Positions 8,789 through 16,555 of a DNA stretch of 64,000 nt are shown here, one piece after another. The DNA comes from Haloferula rosea (GTDB taxonomy: Bacteria; Verrucomicrobiota; Verrucomicrobiia; Verrucomicrobiales; Akkermansiaceae), in the NCBI RefSeq assembly GCF_016595525.1, contig NZ_JAENII010000002.1, positions 434,001 through 498,000 on the forward strand, read 5' to 3'. Under the pieces are notes generated by a model. It had not been told where the DNA came from. It made no database searches and saw nothing but the letters and a program-made list of their open reading frames with translations. Positions within the stretch are counted from its first letter, which is position 1, and each line of letters opens with the position of its first letter. A program made the position numbers and the translations under genes.

Positions 8789-10147
8789 ATGAGCACCCCA
8801 GATTTCGAGCCATTTCGCAACAAGATGACGTCAGCAAATGTGATGGAGCCGGCCATCATGGCGTTTCAGCAGAGCTACGAGGCACTGTGCCGCAATGAAA
8901 CGGGGATGATCGACGAGTCGTCCCTCGATCCGGTTGGTGGCCTGCCGGAACATGTTGAGACCGGTGAATCCTTCGATCCGGAGCTCCTCGCCAAGACCGT
9001 TGTGATCAAGTTGAATGGAGGGCTTGGCACAAGCATGGGCTTGGAGAAGGTGAAAAGCCTCCTCGAGGTGAGGAAAGGCACCACCTTCCTCGATCTGATC
9101 GTGCGTCAGATCCAGTCGCTCCGCGAGTCGACCGGGGCGCCGGTCAGGCTGCTGCTGATGAATAGCTTCAGTTCCAGTTCGGACACGCTCGGACACCTTG
9201 CTGAACATGCGCCGGATGGTTTGCGGGAGGCGGGCGAGGTTGAATTGATGCAGAATCAGGTTCCGAAAATCGACGCGGCGACGCTTCAGCCGGTGGCGTG
9301 GCCGAATCAGCCTGATCTGGAATGGTGTCCACCCGGCCATGGGGACCTTTATCCGGCGCTTGTGGGTAGTGGTTGGTTGGACCGGCTTCTGGCAGACGGC
9401 GTGCGGTATGCGTTCGTTTCAAATTCCGACAACCTCGGCGCGGTGCTGTCTCCGGAGTTGTTGCGTTGGTTTGCGGCCTCGGACGCACCCTTCCTGATGG
9501 AGGTGACCCGAAGGACGGCAGCTGACCGGAAGGGAGGGCATCTCGCGGTAAGGAAGGCGGACGGTCAGCTGTTGCTGCGTGAAGTCGCCCAGTGCCCGGA
9601 CAGCGACCTGGATTCATTCCAAGACATCACGCGGCACCAATTCTTCAATACGAATTCGATCTGGCTGCGTCTGGATCTTCTGAAGAAGAAATTGGACGAG
9701 TGTGGTGGGGTGATCCCCCTGCCGATGATCCGCAACAGGAAGACCGTGGACCCGAGGGACCCGGAGTCGACACCGGTCATTCAACTTGAAGTGGCGATGG
9801 GTGCGGCGATCGAGAGTTTCGAAGGGGCTCAGGCCATCGAAGTGCCACGCTCGAGGTTCGCGCCGGTGAAGACGACGGCTGACCTTTTTGCGCTGCGTTC
9901 GGATGCCTACCACGTCAGCGAAGCGGGGTGTGTGTCATTGATTCCTGAACGCGAGGGGCGACCTCCGGTCGTGTCCTTGGACAGTCGCTACAAATTCGTG
10001 GATTCCCTGGATGCCCTCGGCATGCCGTCGCTCGCTGAGTGCGACTCCTTGACGGTGAAGGGGGAAGTCAGGTTTGAAGACGGGGCGGTGATTCGTGGGG
10101 AGGCTTCGTTTGAAGATGAGACGGTGCCGCCCGGGGTTCACGGTTGA
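8789..10147 (+). CDS. UTP-glucose-1-phosphate uridylyltransferase, eukaryote-like UDPGP family
   Basis: About 452 residues. It makes UDP-glucose from UTP and glucose-1-phosphate for glycan and cell-envelope synthesis. The nucleotide-binding start VVIKLNGGLGTSMGLEK is diagnostic of the eukaryotic/plant-type UDPGP family rather than of bacterial GalU. The motif VSNSDNLGAV, the segment LMEVTRRTAADRKGG and a C-terminal beta-helix part (LTVKGEVRFEDGAVIRGEA) also fit. The ATG at 8789 (MSTPDFEPF) was chosen; the open frame back to 8660 passes through AT-rich promoter-like sequence. The next gene downstream is a sugar-phosphatase-like HAD protein. Confidence 0.92.
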   Translation: MSTPDFEPFRNKMTSANVMEPAIMAFQQSYEALCRNETGMIDESSLDPVGGLPEHVETGESFDPELLAKTVVIKLNGGLGTSMGLEKVKSLLEVRKGTTFLDLIVRQIQSLRESTGAPVRLLLMNSFSSSSDTLGHLAEHAPDGLREAGEVELMQNQVPKIDAATLQPVAWPNQPDLEWCPPGHGDLYPALVGSGWLDRLLADGVRYAFVSNSDNLGAVLSPELLRWFAASDAPFLMEVTRRTAADRKGGHLAVRKADGQLLLREVAQCPDSDLDSFQDITRHQFFNTNSIWLRLDLLKKKLDECGGVIPLPMIRNRKTVDPRDPESTPVIQLEVAMGAAIESFEGAQAIEVPRSRFAPVKTTADLFALRSDAYHVSEAGCVSLIPEREGRPPVVSLDSRYKFVDSLDALGMPSLAECDSLTVKGEVRFEDGAVIRGEASFEDETVPPGVHG

Positions 10148-10218
10148 CCGGGGGTGTGGCAAATTTGCTCGTTTTGAGTCCTTGCCATCTCCGTCCTGAG
10201 TGATACGCCCTCCGCGCA

Positions 10219-10836
10219 ATGGCAACTGTTGGTGCTTTGGAACTACCGGCCGATGGCTTCGACGCCGTCGTTTTCGACTGTGATGGAACGTTGGTGAATT
10301 CGATGCCTGCCCATTTCGAGGCGTGGTGCGAAGCCCTGACCTACTATGGCGCGGCAAACGTGTTCCAAGAGGACGTTTTCTATGCGATGGGGGGGCGCCC
10401 AACCACGGACATCGTCGTCGAATTGAACTCCGAGTATGGGTTGAAATTGGACCCTGCAGCCGTGGCGATGAAGAAGCGCGAGGCGTTTCTCAATCGGCTG
10501 GGAAGCATCGAGTTGATCGATGAGGTGGTGGATTTCGCGCGTTCATGCCGGGGTCGTCTCCCGATGGCGATTGCGACCGGAGGTACCCGCCTGGTGATCG
10601 AGAAGACGCTGCAGGCGGTCGGGATCTCGGACCTTTTCGACGATGTGATTTCTGCGGATGACGTGCAGGTCGGAAAGCCGGATCCGGAGGTGTTCCTGAA
10701 GGCTGCTGCCATTCTCGGGGTTGAACCGGGGCGTTGTCTTGCGCTTGAGGATGCACCGGCGGGCATCATGTCGGCCCAGCGGGCGGGCATGCAGGTGGTT
10801 GCCGTGCCTGCGCCATTGAATGTCCTCCAGCCCTAG
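10219..10836 (+). CDS. HAD-superfamily hydrolase, beta-phosphoglucomutase/phosphatase-like
   Basis: 205 residues, subfamily IA. Motif I is FDCDGTLVNSMP with nucleophile and acid Asp, followed by a helical cap that begins AHFEAW. Motif II is AIATGGTR, where the usual Ser/Thr position is met by Thr. The motif III Lys is in VGKPDPEVF and motif IV is ALEDAPAGI. Such enzymes dephosphorylate or isomerise sugar phosphates. The position just after a UDP-glucose pyrophosphorylase gene suggests a sugar-phosphate substrate, but that is inference. A 70-base gap and a promoter-like region separate the two genes. Confidence 0.88.
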   Translation: MATVGALELPADGFDAVVFDCDGTLVNSMPAHFEAWCEALTYYGAANVFQEDVFYAMGGRPTTDIVVELNSEYGLKLDPAAVAMKKREAFLNRLGSIELIDEVVDFARSCRGRLPMAIATGGTRLVIEKTLQAVGISDLFDDVISADDVQVGKPDPEVFLKAAAILGVEPGRCLALEDAPAGIMSAQRAGMQVVAVPAPLNVLQP

Positions 10837-10903
10837 TTCGGTCTCTGCTTCGGTGCTCAACTGTCGCGTGGCGGTAGTGGGGGAGCGAGGACGGTCAAAA
10901 TTT

Positions 10904-10920
10904 GAATCGATTGTCGATTC
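10904..10920. promoter_or_regulatory. 17-bp palindrome upstream of guaB, candidate operator
   Basis: GAATCGA-TTG-TCGATTC is a perfect 7-bp inverted repeat ending 38 bases before the guaB ATG. Its position suits a repressor operator or part of the promoter, and guaBA operons are often under purine control. It does not look like a PurR box from Proteobacteria, and no purine riboswitch is visible. Confidence 0.4.
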
Positions 10921-10958
10921 AGGCTTGATTCCCGGGCCGCTCCTCCATTGACTCCGCC

Positions 10959-12413
10959 ATGGCGGACATCACCCTTGGGTTATCTTTCGACGACGTCCTT
11001 TTGCAGCCGCGTTTGAGTGCTGTATTGCCTTCGACCGTGGATCTTTCCACGCATGTCACGGACTCGATTGCGTTGCGTATTCCCGTGGTCTCTGCGGCCA
11101 TGGACACGGTTTCCGAATCCGAGTTGGCCATCGCCTTGGCCCGTGAAGGGGGCATGGGGGTGATTCACCGGGCCTGCTCGATCGAGCAGCAAGCTTCGAT
11201 GGTCTCCCGGGTGAAGCGCTCGGAGAATGCGGTGATTCTCAAGCCTCTGACGGTTGAGAAGCATCAGAAGGTCCACGAAGTCATGGACATCATGGCGGAG
11301 CATGGGTTCTCCGGCTTTCCCGTGGTGGATGAAAACTACATCCTCGAAGGGATGATCACGGGTCGGGATATCCGATATCTCGACAAGGAGGATGCCACGG
11401 TCGAAGAGGTGATGACTCCACTTGACCGCTTGGTCACCGCTCCGCCGTCCACTGAGTTGGAGGAGGCGCGCCGGATTCTCTATCAGAACCGTATCGAGAA
11501 GCTTCCATTGGTCGATGCCAACGGGCGATTGGCGGGTCTGATCACAGGTGCCGACCTCGAGAAACGTGCGGCATTTACCGACGCTGCCAAGGATCCGAGC
11601 GGGCGGCTCCGCTGCGGAGCTGCAGTCGGCGTGGGCCCTGATGCGGTTCAGCGTGCCGAGGCCGTTCTCGAGGCGGGTGCGGACGGTTTGTTCATCGATG
11701 CGGCGACCGGCCATACAGCGCGGGTGATGGAAGTGATCGAGCAACTTCGCAACCTCTCGGATCGCCCCGTCGTCGCAGGCAATGTCGTCACGGAGCAAGG
11801 GGCGATCGACTTGGTGAATGCGGGTGCGAGCGCGGTGAAAGTGGGCGTAGGTCCTGGCTCGATCTGTACCACCCGGGTGATTGCCGGAGTGGGCATGCCT
11901 CAATTCACTGCCATTCAGAACGTGGCTCCGCATTGCCGCAAACACGGGGTGAAAGTCATTGCTGACGGGGGAATCCGTTACTCGGGCGATGTGGTGAAGG
12001 CGATTGCTGCCGGAGCCGACCTCGTCATGCTGGGTTCGATTCTCGCGGGAACTCGCGAGAGTCCCGGTCAAACGGTCTACTCTCAGGGTCGTCGTTTCAA
12101 AACCTACCGAGGAATGGGATCGATCGGCGCCATGAAAAAAGGGGCAGGTGACCGCTACAGCCAGAATTCGTCGGGCAAGCTGGTCGCCGAGGGGGTTGAG
12201 GGGCGGGTGCCTTACAAGGGGCCGCTGGCCGATGTGATCTTCCAGTTGATGGGAGGGCTTCGATCCGGCATGGGCTATGTCGGTGCATCGTCTCTGGAGG
12301 AACTCCGCGAACGTGCCACCTTCACACGGATCACTCCCGGCGGACTTCGGGAAAGCCACGTGCACGATATCGTGATCACCGAGGAGCCTACCAACTATCA
12401 GCCGATCAGCTGA
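10959..12413 (+). CDS. guaB: Inosine-5'-monophosphate dehydrogenase
   Basis: 484 residues. It oxidises IMP to XMP with NAD+, the committed step to guanine nucleotides. It opens with [15 protein letters not shown] and holds a pair of CBS domains at about 95-210 (for example [18 protein letters not shown]). The catalytic Cys loop is [15 protein letters not shown], and the flap [11 protein letters not shown] follows. The lengths of both domains are normal. It lies 16 bases ahead of guaA, a usual operon. Confidence 0.98.
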   Translation: MADITLGLSFDDVLLQPRLSAVLPSTVDLSTHVTDSIALRIPVVSAAMDTVSESELAIALAREGGMGVIHRACSIEQQASMVSRVKRSENAVILKPLTVEKHQKVHEVMDIMAEHGFSGFPVVDENYILEGMITGRDIRYLDKEDATVEEVMTPLDRLVTAPPSTELEEARRILYQNRIEKLPLVDANGRLAGLITGADLEKRAAFTDAAKDPSGRLRCGAAVGVGPDAVQRAEAVLEAGADGLFIDAATGHTARVMEVIEQLRNLSDRPVVAGNVVTEQGAIDLVNAGASAVKVGVGPGSICTTRVIAGVGMPQFTAIQNVAPHCRKHGVKVIADGGIRYSGDVVKAIAAGADLVMLGSILAGTRESPGQTVYSQGRRFKTYRGMGSIGAMKKGAGDRYSQNSSGKLVAEGVEGRVPYKGPLADVIFQLMGGLRSGMGYVGASSLEELRERATFTRITPGGLRESHVHDIVITEEPTNYQPIS

Positions 12414-12429
12414 CCATTCCAAGAACGCC

Positions 12430-13953
12430 ATGCAGGAAAAACAACACGTTGCCGTTCTCGATTTCGGCTCCCAGTATACCCAGTTGATCGTCCGCCGAGT
12501 GCGGGAACTCGGTTATTTTGCGAAACTCTACACCCTTGAGGATTTTCCTAACATCGGGGAACCGGGTGCCATCATTCTTTCCGGCGGTCCGAAGAGCACG
12601 AGTGAGCCTGATGCTCCCGACCTCGACTTCGAGCAACTTGATGCCTTCGGCGTTCCGGTTCTCGGGGTTTGCTACGGGATGCAACTGCTGAACATCAAGT
12701 TCGGAGGGAGCGTGGAGGCCAGCGACCGACGGGAATACGGGCCGGCCAAGCTTTTCCCCGTGGAGCCCGCCGGTCTCTACGAGGGGCTGGCGCATGACTC
12801 CCAGGTGTGGATGAGTCACTCCGATACGGTGCAGGATCTCGCGGACAATTGCACGGTGTTGGCGCGCAACCAGCACGGGACTCCGGTTTCTTTGAAGTGG
12901 GGGGAGCGCTACTTCGGGATTCAATTCCACCCTGAAGTGACGCACAGCCATGAAGGCACGCGGATCCTCCACAATTTCCTTCTTCAAGCCGAGGCGCTTG
13001 AGCCGTTCAGGATCGAGGACTTCAAGGAAGAGGTAATTCAGGGGATCCGTGAAAAAGTCGGCAACAAGCAGGTTGTTTGCGGTGTATCCGGGGGAGTGGA
13101 TAGTACGGTGCTTGCCGTATTATTGCACGAGGCCGGTGCGAATGTCCGGGCGATCTTTGTCGATCACGGGCTGATGAGGAAGGACGAGGGCGAGGAGGTC
13201 CGCAACAACTTCCATCGCATGGGTGTTCCGATTGAAACGGTTGACGCTTCGGAAATGTTCCTGCGGGAGCTTGCCGGTCAGAAGGAGCCTGAGAAGAAGC
13301 GGGAGATCATCGGCAATCTGTTCATCGACGTTTTCTGGGATTCGGTGGGCGACGCGGAGCTCCTCGCGCAGGGAACGCTTTACCCGGATGTCATCGAAAG
13401 TGCCTCGAACGCGAATTCGAAGGCTTCGAAGATCAAGACGCACCACAACCGGGTCGATCGCATTCTTGAGCTTCAGGCCCAGGGCAAGGTGCTGGAGCCG
13501 CTGGCCGAACTGTTCAAGGACGAGGTTCGTGCTCTGGGCACTTCCCTCGGAATTCCTCAGGACATCCTCAACCGTCACCCCTTCCCAGGCCCTGGACTCG
13601 CGGTCCGCTGTCCCGGGGAGATCGACGAATACCGTTTGAAGATCATTCGTGAGTGCGATGCGATCTTCATCGGTCATCTCAAGGAACACGGATGGTATGA
13701 CAAGGTCTGGCAAGCGTATGCCGCATTGGTGCCGGTGAAGACGGTGGGGGTGAAAGGGGATGAGCGCAGCTACGAGTGGGCGATTTCGCTGCGAGCTGTG
13801 ATCAGTGAGGACGCGATGACCGCGGATTGGGTGGAACTGCCCTATTCGATCCTCAGGGAGACCAGCCACGACATTCTGAACGAAGTCGATGGGATCAATC
13901 GCGTCCTTTACGACGTCTCCACGAAGCCGCCGGCCAGTATCGAGTGGGAATGA
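12430..13953 (+). CDS. guaA: GMP synthase (glutamine-hydrolysing)
   Basis: 507 residues. It aminates XMP to GMP using glutamine and ATP. The N-terminal class I glutamine amidotransferase has its nucleophile in GVCYGMQLL and its His/Glu pair in IQFHPEVTHS. The ATP-pyrophosphatase domain starts with the P-loop GVSGGVDSTV. The C-terminal dimerisation domain ends in PPASIEWE, as in most GuaA proteins. It is cotranscribed with guaB, and the stop codon lies in the left arm of a small palindrome shared with the convergent gene. Confidence 0.98.
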   Translation: MQEKQHVAVLDFGSQYTQLIVRRVRELGYFAKLYTLEDFPNIGEPGAIILSGGPKSTSEPDAPDLDFEQLDAFGVPVLGVCYGMQLLNIKFGGSVEASDRREYGPAKLFPVEPAGLYEGLAHDSQVWMSHSDTVQDLADNCTVLARNQHGTPVSLKWGERYFGIQFHPEVTHSHEGTRILHNFLLQAEALEPFRIEDFKEEVIQGIREKVGNKQVVCGVSGGVDSTVLAVLLHEAGANVRAIFVDHGLMRKDEGEEVRNNFHRMGVPIETVDASEMFLRELAGQKEPEKKREIIGNLFIDVFWDSVGDAELLAQGTLYPDVIESASNANSKASKIKTHHNRVDRILELQAQGKVLEPLAELFKDEVRALGTSLGIPQDILNRHPFPGPGLAVRCPGEIDEYRLKIIRECDAIFIGHLKEHGWYDKVWQAYAALVPVKTVGVKGDERSYEWAISLRAVISEDAMTADWVELPYSILRETSHDILNEVDGINRVLYDVSTKPPASIEWE

Positions 13954-13966
13954 CCGTGCTCGGTCA
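13951..13966. terminator. Short hairpin spanning two convergent stop codons
   Basis: TGACCG-TGCT-CGGTCA forms a 6-bp stem with a 4-base loop. Its left arm begins with the TGA of guaA and its right arm ends in the TGA (complement) of the amidase gene. No T-run follows on either strand, so it could be a weak bidirectional barrier or chance. Confidence 0.35.
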
Positions 13967-14824
13967 GTCCTGATTCCATCGTTTCAGGATATCGCCATAG
14001 GCGTCGATCCTACGGTCTCGGAAGAAGGGCCAGATCCTGCGGAAATCCTCGACTTGCTTCAGGTTGATGTCGTGGAGGATGATCTCCTCCTGGTCCTCGG
14101 TGCCCTTGGCTTCAATCACGCCATAGGGATTGCAGACGAAGGACTGGCCCCAGAATTCCGTATCGGCTTCCTTGCCGATGCGATTCACGGCGGCAACATA
14201 GCATCCGTTGGCGACCGCATGCCCTCGCTGGACTGTCTCCCATGCACAGTGCTGGGCTGATCCGAGTTCATCCTTTTCCTCGGGAAGCCAACCAATCGCG
14301 GTTGGGTAGATCAGGATCTCGGCGCCGCCCAAGGCCATCAAGCGTGCCGCCTCCGGATACCATTGGTCCCAGCAGACAAGCACGCCCAAACGGCCGAACC
14401 TGGTGTTCCATACCGGCCAGGAAGTGTCTCCCGGCGTGAAGTAGAACTTCTCCTCAAATCCCGGATCCTGAGGAATGTGTGCCTTCCGGTAGATGCCAAG
14501 CATCGATCCATCCGCGTCGTGAACCACCGCCGTGTTGTGATACAGGCCGGGACCGCGCTTTTCGAAATGGGAGGATACAATGACGATCCCCAATTCTGTG
14601 GCCAGGTCGCCAAGTCTTTGTGTTGACGATCCGGGAATCTCCTCAGCCAGATCAAACTGGTCGGTGTCTTCGACGACGCAGAAATAGGGGGTCAGAAACA
14701 ACTCTTGGGTGACGACAATCTGGGCGCCATCTTTCGCGCTCTGGCGTATCAGTTCCTCATGGTGGGTGAGGGCGGTCTCCTGATCCGGAAACGCGCGGGA
14801 CTGAAGTAGGGCGATGCGAGGCAT
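13964..14824 (-). CDS. aguB: N-carbamoylputrescine amidase (carbon-nitrogen hydrolase)
   Basis: 286 residues of the nitrilase superfamily. The Glu-Lys-Cys catalytic set is visible: VTQELFLTPYF, YRKAHIPQDPGFEEKFYF and LVCWDQWYPEAARL. The family-specific segment PTAIGWLPEEKDELGSAQ matches plant and bacterial AguB, which converts N-carbamoylputrescine to putrescine, CO2 and ammonia. Its usual partner, agmatine deiminase (AguA), is not encoded in this window. Convergent with guaA. Confidence 0.92.
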   Translation of the reverse strand: MPRIALLQSRAFPDQETALTHHEELIRQSAKDGAQIVVTQELFLTPYFCVVEDTDQFDLAEEIPGSSTQRLGDLATELGIVIVSSHFEKRGPGLYHNTAVVHDADGSMLGIYRKAHIPQDPGFEEKFYFTPGDTSWPVWNTRFGRLGVLVCWDQWYPEAARLMALGGAEILIYPTAIGWLPEEKDELGSAQHCAWETVQRGHAVANGCYVAAVNRIGKEADTEFWGQSFVCNPYGVIEAKGTEDQEEIILHDINLKQVEDFRRIWPFFRDRRIDAYGDILKRWNQD

Positions 14825-14883
14825 GCAGGAAAGCTAGGGTGGGGCCCGCCTCCGGGTCCAACCCTGAATGCGTGATCCGTCTC

Positions 14884-15486
14884 CTAGAGTCGGCTTACAG
14901 CCCGAGCCACCGCGATGCCCACGCCGCCAATATCTTCAGGAAGGGGTTCCTTGCTGATCAGTAGACCGGCCTCGTCGATACTCATGACTTCACCTTGCTC
15001 GAAATCCACGATCACCTTCGGTCCGTCGAACCGCAGTGCACTTTCCCGGCTTTCAGCGTTGATGATCGCATCGGGTTGGAAGTCGCCTGATGAGGCCAGG
15101 ATTTCGGACATGTCCAGAGGTCCGCCGGTGACGTAGATGGGAATGGTCAGTTGGACCGCAGCGCTTTGGGTGCCACGGAAGGTCTCGGTGGTGTCCGAGG
15201 GGAGCATGGCGGGGATCGCGAAAGAAAGGACCCCGATGATGATGGCAGTGGCTCCAACGGCTGGAGTGGAGAAGAAACGCACGGCTCGCTGGAAGAAGTT
15301 TTCCACCGGTGCAGGTGGTTCGATCACCAATCGGCGAGTGGCTGGCGGCGCGGGTGCAAAGCGCTGCTGAAGATCGGCCAACAATCCGGCTGGGATGGCT
15401 GGAGCGACTTCATCGGGATGGAGGCGCAGGCTGCCTTGAAGGATCCGACGCGTGGTGTCGAGATGGTTTGGGAGGTTAACATCCAT
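14884..15486 (-). CDS. Single-TM protein downstream of a sigma factor, possible anti-sigma factor
   Basis: 200 residues with no domain I recognise. A soluble N-terminal part (about 1-70) is followed by one TM segment near 75-95 (VGATAIIIGVLSFAIPAML), then a roughly 100-residue presumably periplasmic part that mentions neither Cys nor His motifs. This arrangement, and the position 37 bases after a sigma-70-like gene, match anti-sigma factors. The N-terminal part lacks the HxxxCxxC zinc motif of ZAS anti-sigmas. The first 20 residues plus ELLADLQQRF-like helices could bind sigma, which is inference. A hairpin lies between the two genes. Confidence 0.6.
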   Translation of the reverse strand: MDVNLPNHLDTTRRILQGSLRLHPDEVAPAIPAGLLADLQQRFAPAPPATRRLVIEPPAPVENFFQRAVRFFSTPAVGATAIIIGVLSFAIPAMLPSDTTETFRGTQSAAVQLTIPIYVTGGPLDMSEILASSGDFQPDAIINAESRESALRFDGPKVIVDFEQGEVMSIDEAGLLISKEPLPEDIGGVGIAVARAVSRL

Positions 15487-15503
15487 GGCTATATCATCAA
15501 TCG

Positions 15504-15519
15504 CAGACCATCAGGTCTG
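15504..15519 (-). other. Small hairpin between the sigma gene and its membrane partner
   Basis: CAGACC-ATCA-GGTCTG, a 6-bp perfect stem in the 37-base gap. There is no T-tract in the direction of transcription, so it is more likely an mRNA processing or translation-balance element than a terminator. Confidence 0.3.
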
Positions 15520-15523
15520 ATTT

Positions 15524-16450
15524 TCAATAAACGAAACTTTCTCTAATTTTTTCCAAGGCCTCTTGAATCCGCTCATTCAGAACTCTTCGGCGCGTGGAGG
15601 CCGATGCATTGGATTTGACCCCGTATCGGCTGCAAAAATCGCTCCGCTCAATGAGATCCTGAATCGTTGCCGATTGGGCGACAAACAGGGTGTAGATCAG
15701 ATCCCATTCATCAGTGCTGAGGGCCTCGCGGCACTCGTGGTAAATGTGTTCGAAGTTGATGGTACCTGGCGCTGAACCACGATCTTCGAACTGCATCGGG
15801 CGGTCCGGGTCATCGTGAAGTGCGTCGAGGCTCTCCCCGCTGTTGGGTCGGTTCTTCAGGGTGGACTGACGCCGGTACCAGTCGATGGCGCGGAAGCCGA
15901 CGATGCGGGTGTGAAGGGGGATCAGTTCCTCAAATACCACGGGATCAAGGATCGGAGCCTTTTTGTCGTGTTCGCGAACGCGGGTGAGTTCGACCAAGGT
16001 ATCATTGAAAACCTCGTCGGCATCATGCCCCCGAATCCCTTTTCGTGCGAGAGTAGCGAGGGCGAGGGGGCGCAGGAGTTGAGGGAGACCATTCCATTCG
16101 CGGTCCTGAAAACCACGGTCAGCATCGAAACGCTGGAGCCGATCAAGATCCAGGTTCCTGTCGTAGCGGGAATCCTCCGGATCGTGGTGGACCTGGGGAT
16201 CAGAAACCTTGCGTCGTTTCTCGGCAACAAGTTGCCGGGTCGCTCGGGCAGCTTCTTCCAAGGCCTTGGCCGTGAATTCAGCTTCCGAGGGGAACTCGTC
16301 GTAGTCGAGCGACACGTTGCGGATGCATTGCTCGGCAATATGCTCCGCTTCGTCCTCAGAAATGAGGACGCCTTCGATGGGGCGTCTGGCACGGGTCCAA
16401 CAGGCCTGCCAACAGCGCTCCAACTGTGTGGGACATACAGTGGGGGACAT
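15524..16450 (-). CDS. Divergent sigma-70-family (ECF-like) RNA polymerase sigma factor
   Basis: 308 residues, much longer than a usual 180-200 residue ECF sigma. Residues about 125-200 look like region 2: LARKGIRGHDADEVFNDTLV is the 2.1-2.2-like helix, and FRAIDWYRRQST corresponds to the 2.3-2.4 part, where ECF sigmas have ARNLAIDWLRR. Residues about 236-305 would be region 4 (CREALSTDEWDLIYTLF, then an HTH-like YGVKSNASASTRRRVLNER). The first 120 residues are an extra charged helical domain (SEDEAEHIAEQCIRN). It sits between the CHAT protease gene (105 bases upstream) and the one-TM protein gene, apparently as one operon. The assignment rests on pattern resemblance and needs a profile search. 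Confidence 0.6.
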   Translation of the reverse strand: MSPTVCPTQLERCWQACWTRARRPIEGVLISEDEAEHIAEQCIRNVSLDYDEFPSEAEFTAKALEEAARATRQLVAEKRRKVSDPQVHHDPEDSRYDRNLDLDRLQRFDADRGFQDREWNGLPQLLRPLALATLARKGIRGHDADEVFNDTLVELTRVREHDKKAPILDPVVFEELIPLHTRIVGFRAIDWYRRQSTLKNRPNSGESLDALHDDPDRPMQFEDRGSAPGTINFEHIYHECREALSTDEWDLIYTLFVAQSATIQDLIERSDFCSRYGVKSNASASTRRRVLNERIQEALEKIRESFVY

Positions 16451-16555
16451 GGCTGGTGTGCCGCGAATAAATCCAAAAAAAGAAGGATTCGCAAGCTTCT
16501 AATGCATCTTAATTTTCAAGATGTTGGCCGAAACGTGGAAAAGTGGAGCAGATTT

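Noticed and set aside
10980-12431. A 483-codon open frame on the minus strand
   Set aside because: It is exactly antisense to guaB. The His/Arg/Pro-rich composition and lack of motifs show it is a shadow of high-GC codon bias.
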